Virus record (IMG/VR): IMGVR_UViG_3300018876_000008
Span: 62,001 to 126,000 of that record
Origin: a virus
Length of the DNA stretch: 64,000 bases
Strand: one strand, 5' to 3'
Within the stretch, counting starts at the first letter, position 1. Every line of letters starts with the position of its first letter. The translations under genes were made by a program, and so were the position numbers. Positions 48,709 through 55,747 of the stretch are shown piece after piece. The notes beneath the pieces are model-generated. The model saw only the letters and a list, made by a program, of their open reading frames with translations, made no database searches and had not been told where the DNA came from.

Positions 48709-48963
48709 TTATAAAGTATGAAGTATATTTTTATAAACTAATGAAAGATTTTCACCGCCAGTATTATTTTGATAAAATTCTAAATCTCCTGTATGTGTTG
48801 TGTCTTGAGACCAGTAAGTTTCTGTCTCATTTTTGATAGTTTCGATAGTATAAGTTTCTATATTATCAATTTTAAGTACGTTAAATATTTCAGTTAAATC
48901 CTCTTTTGTGAATTTACCGTGTATTTGTATCGTTTTAGTTTTTAAATCTAATGTGAATTTCAT
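48709..48963 (-). CDS. 84-residue hypothetical protein
   Basis: Begins MKFTLDLKTKTIQIHG; beta-rich N-terminus, acidic. Shares one base with the start of the next upstream gene's stop. Not recognised. Confidence 0.55.
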   Translation of the reverse strand: MKFTLDLKTKTIQIHGKFTKEDLTEIFNVLKIDNIETYTIETIKNETETYWSQDTTHTGDLEFYQNNTGGENLSLVYKNILHTL

Positions 48964-49220
48964 TATTTTTCTTTAGTTTCTTTAGTTTCTATATTTTTAG
49001 TGAAACAATTACCTTCATTGATATTATTCCACAAATAGTATAGTAAAAAAACAGAAAGTAGTAAAGAAATTGATTCTACAATCCAAAATTCTTTGGAGTA
49101 ACCACATTCACTTATAATATAACCTTTAAATGTATCAACCACTGATAGTAGTGATAACCCAATAAAGATTAATATAACTTTTTGATACTTTAGACAAAAT
49201 TTTAAATGTTTGTTAAACAT
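48963..49220 (-). CDS. small membrane protein
   Basis: An 85-residue protein with two hydrophobic helices (about 14-33 and 47-66). The start is at 49220 (MFNKHLKFC); an upstream in-frame Met at 49235 would place the start above the TATATTTG promoter. Confidence 0.6.
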   Translation of the reverse strand: MFNKHLKFCLKYQKVILIFIGLSLLSVVDTFKGYIISECGYSKEFWIVESISLLLSVFLLYYLWNNINEGNCFTKNIETKETKEK

Positions 49221-49221
49221 G

Positions 49222-49845
49222 TTACAAATATACATCTAATGTGTCAGCATCAGTACTAAATTCGTCTATGAAATCCTGAGTGAATTTACCATCTTTTCTT
49301 AGATATTCAACAGGTATGTTACTAAAAACCCAATCTAAACAAAGTATAGCTACTAAATGCTTGTCTTTATCATATATCGGTACGGCGCAATGTCCTTTAG
49401 TTCCACTAGAATAAGCCAATGACCTCAAACCAATATCATTCATATCTTCGATATTTGGAAAATACATATTATTTTCCATAACATCTTTTATGTAACTAGT
49501 AAAACTAGTGATTAAATGATTTTGATTTTTTTCGGCTTTTCGTTCTAATCCATCAGAACATCTTTCATAAGTAATTGATAATTTTTGCATAGGTGAAGTA
49601 GTATAAAAACTACCACCATTATGAAATTGCCATATATATACTCTATCGGCGTTATATCTTCGCCTAACGTCTCTTATTGCGAGATGTACTATTTCATCTC
49701 TTTTGATTTGTTCCATTAGTTTTTCTTTAGACTTATTTTTTTCTTGTTTTTCTCTCATTTGTCTAAAGAAACCTGCACCAACTAAAGCGACAATAATTGA
49801 TGTTATAGAGGTTATTAAAACTTCCGTTATTCTTATCCAGTCCAT
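49222..49845 (-). CDS. membrane-anchored GAF-domain protein
   Basis: A 207-residue protein: N-terminal membrane helix (about 9-26), a basic coiled-coil linker (about 30-55), then a GAF-like domain starting DRVYIWQFHNGGSFY and ending HLVAILCLDWVF. GAF domains sense small molecules or light. Cytoplasmic domain tethered at the membrane; ligand unknown. Confidence 0.65.
   Translation of the reverse strand: MDWIRITEVLITSITSIIVALVGAGFFRQMREKQEKNKSKEKLMEQIKRDEIVHLAIRDVRRRYNADRVYIWQFHNGGSFYTTSPMQKLSITYERCSDGLERKAEKNQNHLITSFTSYIKDVMENNMYFPNIEDMNDIGLRSLAYSSGTKGHCAVPIYDKDKHLVAILCLDWVFSNIPVEYLRKDGKFTQDFIDEFSTDADTLDVYL
49225..49232 (-). promoter_or_regulatory. TATATTTG -7 element, likely leaderless start
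   Basis: On the minus strand TATATTTGTAACATG: four bases before the ATG at 49220. It overlaps the last codons of the GAF gene. Confidence 0.4.
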
Positions 49846-49865
49846 TAAATCGTAATTTATATCTT

Positions 49866-49873
49866 ATAAATAT
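49866..49873 (-). promoter_or_regulatory. ATATTTAT promoter motif (minus)
   Basis: On the minus strand CATATTTATAAGATATAAATT, 20 bases before the start at 49845. Confidence 0.45.
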
Positions 49874-49878
49874 GTGGT

Positions 49879-50118
49879 TTAGAGGACTTTTTTTGTTTTT
49901 TCAACTCTTTTAGTCCCAAAATTTACTTTGTACCACAATCTCTCGTGTATAAAATAAAGAATCATCTTGGTTACAATCTCAAATGAACCGATAGTTAAAC
50001 CAATTAGTGGGTCACCTGAAACAAACCATCCAATTAACATTGTGTCAATAGTACCTACAATTCTCCATGTTATAGTTTTTAGTAGATGTCTTTTTACTGT
50101 TACTTTTGTTTTTACCAT
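49879..50118 (-). CDS. DUF2061 membrane protein
   Basis: A 79-residue protein: KRHLLKTITWRIVGTIDTMLI, a GDPLIGLTIGSFEIVTKMIL segment and ERLWYKVNFG. This is the DUF2061 family pattern. Two membrane segments, function unknown. Confidence 0.8.
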   Translation of the reverse strand: MVKTKVTVKRHLLKTITWRIVGTIDTMLIGWFVSGDPLIGLTIGSFEIVTKMILYFIHERLWYKVNFGTKRVEKTKKVL

Positions 50119-50155
50119 ATAGTATAAGTATCTAAGTAAAAAATACTAAGTAAAT

Positions 50156-50183
50156 AAATCCCCCACAATTAGGTGAGGGATTT
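50156..50183 (-). terminator. terminator after the ClpP-like gene
   Basis: AAATCCCCCAC and GTGAGGGATTT stem immediately beyond the stop. Confidence 0.7.
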
Positions 50184-50189
50184 AAAAAA

Positions 50190-50861
50190 TTACTTCTTAC
50201 TACGAATCACCTCATCGATAATTCCATACTCTAAAGCCTCTTCCGATGATAACCACAAATCACGGGACGCATCCTGTTTTACTTTTTCGGGGTCTTTATC
50301 ACAAAATTCACCAAGTAGGTTAAATAATGTGTCATTTAGTTTAGTCCATTCTTTCATTGTAATTTCAGCATCTTGAATGTTACCTACCGCACCTCCCGAT
50401 GATTGATGTAACATTGTACGAGAAAATCTAAGTGATGAACGTTTACCTTTAGTTCCCGCTCCCAATAGAATTGAACCCATAGATGCCGCCATACCTGTAT
50501 TTACTGTAACAATATCAGATTTAATGTAGTGCATAACATCGACCATTGAAAGTCCTGATTTAACCGAACCACCAGGTGAATCAATATGCATCGTTATATC
50601 CATATTATCGACAGAATCTAAATACATAAGTTGTGCTTGTACCACTGTTGACATTGCGTCATTAACAGGTCCTGCAACCCATAAAAGACGGTCTCTCATT
50701 AATCTTGAGAAGATATCTAATTGTACTGCCCTCATCTCTCTTTCTTCTAAAATGTAAGGGGTCATAGAACCCTCAAGTTCTTTTTTAATGTGATGCATTG
50801 TTAATGAAGATAAATTATGTTCACTCATTGCATACTTTTGAAAATCTTTTCCGTAATCCAT
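50190..50861 (-). CDS. ClpP-type serine protease
   Basis: A 223-residue S14-family protease. Catalytic triad: Ser127 in GMAASMGS, His152 in MLHQSSGG and Asp201 in SRDLWLSSEEAL. The N-terminal about 30 residues precede the first ClpP strand. No Clp ATPase is nearby, so it may use a host ATPase, or act alone in head maturation, as ClpP-like prohead proteases do in other phages. It is the only protease here that could process the leader peptides, but that link is inference. Confidence 0.85.
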   Translation of the reverse strand: MDYGKDFQKYAMSEHNLSSLTMHHIKKELEGSMTPYILEEREMRAVQLDIFSRLMRDRLLWVAGPVNDAMSTVVQAQLMYLDSVDNMDITMHIDSPGGSVKSGLSMVDVMHYIKSDIVTVNTGMAASMGSILLGAGTKGKRSSLRFSRTMLHQSSGGAVGNIQDAEITMKEWTKLNDTLFNLLGEFCDKDPEKVKQDASRDLWLSSEEALEYGIIDEVIRSKK

Positions 50862-50887
50862 ATTTTTTTAATTTTAGTTCTACCGTT

Positions 50888-50895
50888 ATATTTAT
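50888..50895 (+). promoter_or_regulatory. ATATTTAT promoter motif before 50935
   Basis: TTATATTTATAGTAACAAAGG, 39 bases before the ATG. Confidence 0.4.
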
Positions 50896-50900
50896 AGTAA

Positions 50901-50908
50901 CAAAGGTA
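50901..50908 (-). promoter_or_regulatory. TACCTTTG -7 element for the ClpP-like gene
   Basis: On the minus strand TTACCTTTGT, 39 bases before the start. No convincing -33 element. Confidence 0.35.
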
Positions 50909-50934
50909 AGTAAAAAAAACCAAATAGAAAAGAT

Positions 50935-51999
50935 ATGAGTTTAAATTTGAAAGAAGCTGCTGGAGTACCTAAAGGTATTGTTGATGCGGGTGAAAAACTA
51001 TATAATGATTTTAAACAAAAGGTAGTTCCTATGTTAAAGGATGGTCAAACTGAATATGAAGTTAATTTTAAACCATCAGAACCATACAAAATAGGTGATG
51101 AAGAAATTAGTGATGTTGAGATTAATTTAACCCTTAGACCTGATAGCGATAGTTATGGGGAAGCTAACATGCAAGTATTTAGAAAAAATACTTTGAAAAA
51201 AGTTGGTAATGAATATGTTCTAATGAAGGTTAATAAGAATGGTAAAGTTATATTAACTATTGATAAACCTGTACCTGAAGATTGGAATGTAAAAGATGTG
51301 ATAAATTCTATTAATAACTCAAAAGTTCAAACAGTTAGCGCCTTATCACACGAATTAAAACATGAGTATGACGATTTAAAAACACCTCATATGGGAGTTG
51401 AAAAAGTTTCAGAATATCAATCAAATACTGAAATGTTTAACTTTCCAATTGCGCCAATCCAAAGAATGTTTTTTGATTTATATTATTTAGATGAAATAGA
51501 AAATTCAGTTAGACCCACGGAACTTTATGCTAAATTAAAAACTTTAGGTATAGGTAAATCAGGATTTTTAGATTACTTGAAAAAAGAATATTTCATTATT
51601 ATGGAATCTATGAGATTTAGTGTTAATGAAATGATAAAGGAAATATATGGTAATATGAATTCAGTTGATGAGTTATTAAGTCAGGTAGATGGTTTAGGGG
51701 TACCTGTTTCTGAACTTAGTGACGATGAAAAAGTAAATTTAGTTTTGAGGATTGCTTATATATCTGCGTCTAATACTCGAAGACAGAATTATGGAGACTC
51801 ATTAGTTGACAATGATATTGAAACTGAAATAGGGTTTTTCGGAGACAAAGCCGTACAATTTGATAAGTATGAAAAAAGTTTTGGTAAGTACGAAGAAGAT
51901 ATTATGAAATTTTATCAAGACATCGAAAAATACTTAAAAAGAAGTTCCGCAAAAGTTATGAAGAAACTAGGGAAAGTTTATTCTCTACTCCCTGACTAA
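50935..51999 (+). CDS. zinc metallopeptidase-like protein
   Basis: A 354-residue protein. ALSHELKHEYDD (about 136-147) is an HExxH zinc site (His139, Glu140, His143). DLYYLDEIENSVRPTELYAKL about 45 residues on has Glu residues that could be the third ligand, as in gluzincins. No signal peptide, so it would act in the cytoplasm or virion. Substrate unknown. Its end overlaps the convergent gene by about 44 bases. Confidence 0.7.
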   Translation: MSLNLKEAAGVPKGIVDAGEKLYNDFKQKVVPMLKDGQTEYEVNFKPSEPYKIGDEEISDVEINLTLRPDSDSYGEANMQVFRKNTLKKVGNEYVLMKVNKNGKVILTIDKPVPEDWNVKDVINSINNSKVQTVSALSHELKHEYDDLKTPHMGVEKVSEYQSNTEMFNFPIAPIQRMFFDLYYLDEIENSVRPTELYAKLKTLGIGKSGFLDYLKKEYFIIMESMRFSVNEMIKEIYGNMNSVDELLSQVDGLGVPVSELSDDEKVNLVLRIAYISASNTRRQNYGDSLVDNDIETEIGFFGDKAVQFDKYEKSFGKYEEDIMKFYQDIEKYLKRSSAKVMKKLGKVYSLLPD

Positions 52000-52462
52000 A
52001 CCATTTAGGGGTTTTTCTATTTTTCCATTTAGAAAAATAAGCTTTATCTCCGAGATAATAGTTTCTATAAGATTCTACAACAGATTTAACCTTATATTGG
52101 TTTGGCATTGCTTTAGGTGGTTCAGTAAAACCTTTATCGGAAATGTTAGGTTTATTTACCACACACCATTCAATAACCTCCTGAGATTTGTGCTTACGAC
52201 CATAACGGTAAGTGTATTCATAACATAACTCTAATCCTAATTCGCACAACCACAGATAATTGGTGATACTTTCACGTGCCCAAATAGAACATGGATGATT
52301 CTTATGTGATAATTTATAAGGTATCTCATTACTGATTGATTCTGTCATGTGATGTACTCCGCAAAGTAGTTGGGCGGATTCAAGTATCATTTTAACTACA
52401 TGTTTGTCGTTGTGATATTCGGCACATTTCTTTACGTCTAAATCTAATACAAATATATTCAT
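51956..52462 (-). CDS. conserved phage protein, His/Trp-rich
   Basis: A 168-residue protein. MNIFVLDLDVKKCAEYHNDKHVVKMILESAQLL, HKNHPCSIWARES, YEYTYRYGRKHKS and PPKAMPNQYK are blocks I recall as highly conserved among marine phages. Function unknown; the His and Cys positions suggest metal binding or nucleic-acid contact. Convergent overlap with the metallopeptidase gene. Confidence 0.7.
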   Translation of the reverse strand: MNIFVLDLDVKKCAEYHNDKHVVKMILESAQLLCGVHHMTESISNEIPYKLSHKNHPCSIWARESITNYLWLCELGLELCYEYTYRYGRKHKSQEVIEWCVVNKPNISDKGFTEPPKAMPNQYKVKSVVESYRNYYLGDKAYFSKWKNRKTPKWFSQGVENKLSLVSS

Positions 52463-52480
52463 AGTGTTTATTTATTAATA

Positions 52481-52488
52481 CAAATATA
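52481..52488 (-). promoter_or_regulatory. TATATTTG -7 element (minus)
   Basis: On the minus strand TTATATTTGTATTAATAAAT, about 19 bases before the start at 52462. No convincing -33 element. Confidence 0.35.
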
Positions 52489-52499
52489 ATAAAAAATGT

Positions 52500-52733
52500 T
52501 TAATTAAAGCCTAACTCTATCGACCGAAATGCTATTTTTTCAGAAATTAAATTCCACCTCTCTATTTCATTTACATGTGTTGAGTTAAATAAATCTATAA
52601 CATCACTTGATAAGTCATCATTCATTACAAAGGCGTCCGCATGACCTAAATAAGTTTTTATCTCAGTTATCCCCCCTCTCCTGTATTTTTCAACTAATAC
52701 TTCTTCTGTAATCCATCTTTTATGAAATCCCAT
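52500..52733 (-). CDS. 77-residue hypothetical protein
   Basis: MGFHKRWITEEVLVEKYRRGGI opens with a helix-turn-helix-like stretch. Acidic end. Downstream of the kinase gene. Not recognised. Confidence 0.55.
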   Translation of the reverse strand: MGFHKRWITEEVLVEKYRRGGITEIKTYLGHADAFVMNDDLSSDVIDLFNSTHVNEIERWNLISEKIAFRSIELGFN

Positions 52734-52746
52734 AATTTTTATTTTT

Positions 52747-53286
52747 TTATAATCCTAAACTAAATGTTAATATGTAGTCAATAGTACTATCATTGACTTT
52801 TAAAGTTCGGTAATCTATAGAGTGTTTATCTAAGATACCTTTAATTTTATTGTCGAACTCTAATGACTCTTTATAATCTTGAAATCTACCCTCATCTTGG
52901 AACACTTCAGGTCTATCTAAAAATATATTAATATTTTCGTATTGTTTAAAAATATTTAAAACCATATCGTCAAAAGTAGTATCGTATAATGCAGAGGGGT
53001 AACCATCTTCATAACCGTTTTTATAAGCTAACGACAATAGTAGTGGAGAGTCTAAAATAATATAATCTACTTTACCATAAGACCTTACTATACCACGATG
53101 TTGACTTGCAAAAATAAAAAGTTGGTCATTTATTTGTGACGAGTTTTCTTCCCAAGCTACTTGTTTAGGGAATTCGTATGGATTATCACAGCTAATATTT
53201 CTTTTTTTTAATTCGTAAAATAATCCTGAAGTGATTGTTGATTTTCCTGAACCTGGACCACCGAATAGATTTATTATTTTAGTCAT
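52747..53286 (-). CDS. P-loop kinase-like ATPase
   Basis: A 179-residue protein with Walker A GGPGSGKST (9-17) and a Walker B-like YIILDSPLLLS (about 75-85). The fold is like AAA_28/deoxynucleoside or NadR-type kinases used by phages. A nucleotide or cofactor kinase is likely, but the substrate cannot be told. Confidence 0.7.
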   Translation of the reverse strand: MTKIINLFGGPGSGKSTITSGLFYELKKRNISCDNPYEFPKQVAWEENSSQINDQLFIFASQHRGIVRSYGKVDYIILDSPLLLSLAYKNGYEDGYPSALYDTTFDDMVLNIFKQYENINIFLDRPEVFQDEGRFQDYKESLEFDNKIKGILDKHSIDYRTLKVNDSTIDYILTFSLGL

Positions 53287-53292
53287 CTTTTA

Positions 53293-53499
53293 TTAAAATA
53301 TCTTGGTGAATAAATAAATAAGTCCCATTAAAAACATACCAACAAACCCAACAAATGCACCAATATAACTACTTCTCATCTGTAATTCAGTTTTACCTTG
53401 ATTATCAAAAACACGTTCATCTACCGATTCTTTAGGTAATGGTTGTTTATATCCGTACTCTTTAGTCTGTCTTAATTCATTTATGGTTCTTTTCTTCAT
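53293..53499 (-). CDS. 68-residue membrane protein
   Basis: Soluble N-terminal half (EYGKQPLP-like linker) and a C-terminal Gly-rich membrane helix (AFVGFVGMFLMGLIYLF). Six bases before the kinase gene. Confidence 0.55.
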   Translation of the reverse strand: MKKRTINELRQTKEYGYKQPLPKESVDERVFDNQGKTELQMRSSYIGAFVGFVGMFLMGLIYLFTKIF

Positions 53500-53504
53500 C
53501 TTTT

Positions 53505-54095
53505 TTATTTTTTTAAGTCTCGTTTAATATCTTTTTTTACTGTCTCTAAATACTTTTTACGTTTTTTGTCGCTCACAAATGGTACTGACCAAAATTGTTT
53601 AGTTTTTCTCCATCTTGATGGGCTCCAACCAAATACAAAAGTATAAACCCCCATTACTAATCTTAATTTAACTGAATTTAAATAAAGGGTAATTACGGGT
53701 AACATTGGAGCTCCATGAGTTATATAAGTCCTCACCTTTTTATCACTTAGAAATGGTTTAGGGTAAGCATACATACCAAATAGGGGTACAAATTTATATG
53801 CGAATCCAGGAGTGAAAACTTCATCAAAAAACGTTTCCATTTTAGGTACCATTCTAAACCACCAAACAGGTGAAATAAAATAGATATGTGTTGACCATGT
53901 AACTAATTCTTGATAATCTTTAATTAAATCCTCTCTGTTCCTATGTAGTTTATCTTCATAAACGTCAATAACTTCATAAGTTTCATTTTTAGAATCTAAT
54001 TCATTAATTATAGTCTTGAATATACCATTATAACAAAAGGATTTATGGTCAGGATGACCAACAACGACTAAATGTTTTTTATTTTTAGAGTTCAT
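53505..54095 (-). CDS. flavodoxin-fold NAD(P)H oxidoreductase-like
   Basis: A 196-residue protein of the Flavodoxin_2/NQO1 family. KHLVVVGHPDHKSFCYNGIF (about 7-26) is the FMN/FAD phosphate loop; FISPVWWFRMVPKMETFFDEVF (about 73-94) is the flavin-contact block; THGAP follows. Family members reduce quinones or act as regulators. C-terminus is Lys-rich. Confidence 0.75.
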   Translation of the reverse strand: MNSKNKKHLVVVGHPDHKSFCYNGIFKTIINELDSKNETYEVIDVYEDKLHRNREDLIKDYQELVTWSTHIYFISPVWWFRMVPKMETFFDEVFTPGFAYKFVPLFGMYAYPKPFLSDKKVRTYITHGAPMLPVITLYLNSVKLRLVMGVYTFVFGWSPSRWRKTKQFWSVPFVSDKKRKKYLETVKKDIKRDLKK

Positions 54096-54118
54096 AATAC
54101 TTTAATATTAGTAAAATT

Positions 54119-54505
54119 TTAGTTTATATTCAACTTAGATTTAAAATATTTAACCATAATATGTCCACTCCTATAATTTGTAGCAAGCGGTACATCATGA
54201 ACATCACATAATCTCATTAACATTGAAATATCTACATCATGTGGGTGTTTATCTAAAGGGTCCCTGAAAAATATAACCCCATCAATCTCACCGCGAGTTA
54301 CCATAGCACCGATTTCCGCATCACCACCTAATGGTCCGCTATTTACCGCGTCAACTTTATCTATACCAGCATGTGTTATTTTTTTACCTGTAGTTCCTGT
54401 AGTTACTAAAGATACTTTATTATTATTAAAAAATTTTAAACGTTTCATTACAAACGCAACCATATCGGATTTTTTACCATCGTGGGCAATAAGTGCTAAT
54501 TTCAT
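54119..54505 (-). CDS. mgsA: methylglyoxal synthase
   Basis: A 128-residue protein. It converts dihydroxyacetone phosphate to methylglyoxal and phosphate. ALIAHDGKK, GTTGKKI, SGPLGGDAEIGAM, FFRDPLDKHPHDVDISML match the family. His8, Asp9, Asp62, Asp82, His89 and Asp92 align with catalytic positions of the E. coli enzyme. Shorter than the 152-residue E. coli form at the N-terminus. In a phage it could bypass glycolysis, release phosphate, or make a toxic electrophile. Confidence 0.9.
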   Translation of the reverse strand: MKLALIAHDGKKSDMVAFVMKRLKFFNNNKVSLVTTGTTGKKITHAGIDKVDAVNSGPLGGDAEIGAMVTRGEIDGVIFFRDPLDKHPHDVDISMLMRLCDVHDVPLATNYRSGHIMVKYFKSKLNIN

Positions 54506-54522
54506 ACTTTAATTATTTTATA

Positions 54523-54530
54523 CAAATATA
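54523..54530 (-). promoter_or_regulatory. TATATTTG -7 element before mgsA
   Basis: On the minus strand TATATTTG, 17 bases before the mgsA ATG. No convincing -33 element. Confidence 0.35.
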
Positions 54531-54567
54531 TTATAAAATATAATATTGATAAAATCAAAAAAATAAA

Positions 54568-54831
54568 TTACTTTAACACATCTACTTTAATAATAATTGA
54601 ATTAGTATCCTTTGGATTTTTTTCAATCCACCATACTCTATTTTGAATATCTACAAATTCTTCCCCGAACTTAACAGGTAAAACCCACTCTTTAACGGGA
54701 TACTCACCATTCCATTGGGTGTCAACTATAATTGGTACTCCCCACATACTTGGATTTTTAATTATTTTTGCGGGTGTTTGATTATAACATCCCGAAAATA
54801 GTATTGAACAAACTATTAATATTTTTTTCAT
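54568..54831 (-). CDS. small lipoprotein
   Basis: An 87-residue protein with lipobox (ILFSGC). Mature part Trp-rich (NRVWWIEKN). Between mgsA and the two T9SS-type proteins. Function unknown. Confidence 0.6.
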   Translation of the reverse strand: MKKILIVCSILFSGCYNQTPAKIIKNPSMWGVPIIVDTQWNGEYPVKEWVLPVKFGEEFVDIQNRVWWIEKNPKDTNSIIIKVDVLK

Positions 54832-54856
54832 ATCATTTAATTTTTATATAATTTAT

Positions 54857-55747
54857 TTATCTAAATAATGTCACATGTCCGTGAGTTTTTATCCCATAAC
54901 CAGGACGAGTAGCCTCTAATTTCCAAGTATAAACACCATCGGGACAATAATAATCTCCACTATATGGTAAAAACCAACTCAATTCGGGAAGAGGTGCCCC
55001 CGTCCAATTAGCTAAAGGATAGTCAGTTCTCCATACTAAATTGCCCCATCTATCGTAAATTTTCATATCCCACGTTAACCAACAATCAGCTTCAGTTACT
55101 ACCCTAAATGATTCGTTTTTACCATCTCCGTTTGGTGTAAATGCGTTAGGAATATATAAGTCATCATCAACACATGGAACAACTGGTCCGTCATTGGATG
55201 AATTACAATCAGGGTTTGTTAGTGAGAAGGTAACTATGTTATTTAAGGGTTCCACATCAGGATAGTCAAAGTTTCCTAAACCACTATCACTTTCGTATGG
55301 CCAAGTATTACTATCGTTTATTTGAGTTATGGAAAGAATCCAACATTGTTCATCAAAGAATCCATCATTTATTGCCTCCTCCCAACAAAAGCTGGCGTCT
55401 GAACCGGTAACAAATGCGTCTACAATGTTAAAAGTAACTTCATCACCTGTTTGTAACCAAGGACCTGGTGAATTAATATTGACTAAAGGAAAACTTACAG
55501 GGTAGATTAAAAGTGCCCAACCATTATCATAAAAACACGGATATGGGTAGGTATCTAATTGTGGTTCTGTAGTTATACCTAATAAAAATTCACCGATTGA
55601 ATCAGAAGGTGAACCACAATTTACTCCTGAATTCACGTATAAAGTAATATCCATGGTTTGAGGGTCAAATGACACAATTTCCATATCACATTGACCTTTC
55701 ACTATGAATGAAATAAATAATAAAATTAATGTAAGTGGGTTTTTCAT
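54857..55747 (-). CDS. secreted protein with T9SS type B C-terminal sorting domain
   Basis: A 296-residue protein with signal peptide (NPLTLILLFISFIVKGQC). C-terminal about 90 residues: DDLYIPNAFTPNGDGKN, then WDMKIYDRWGNLVW, then a DYYCPDGVYTWKLEAT block ending HGHVTLFR. This is the gliding-motility-associated (CHU_C) domain used for type B sorting by T9SS. N-terminal CDMEIVSFDPQTMDITLYVNS resembles the upstream gene's start, so the two share a domain. It would be exported and displayed by the host T9SS. Confidence 0.85.
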   Translation of the reverse strand: MKNPLTLILLFISFIVKGQCDMEIVSFDPQTMDITLYVNSGVNCGSPSDSIGEFLLGITTEPQLDTYPYPCFYDNGWALLIYPVSFPLVNINSPGPWLQTGDEVTFNIVDAFVTGSDASFCWEEAINDGFFDEQCWILSITQINDSNTWPYESDSGLGNFDYPDVEPLNNIVTFSLTNPDCNSSNDGPVVPCVDDDLYIPNAFTPNGDGKNESFRVVTEADCWLTWDMKIYDRWGNLVWRTDYPLANWTGAPLPELSWFLPYSGDYYCPDGVYTWKLEATRPGYGIKTHGHVTLFR

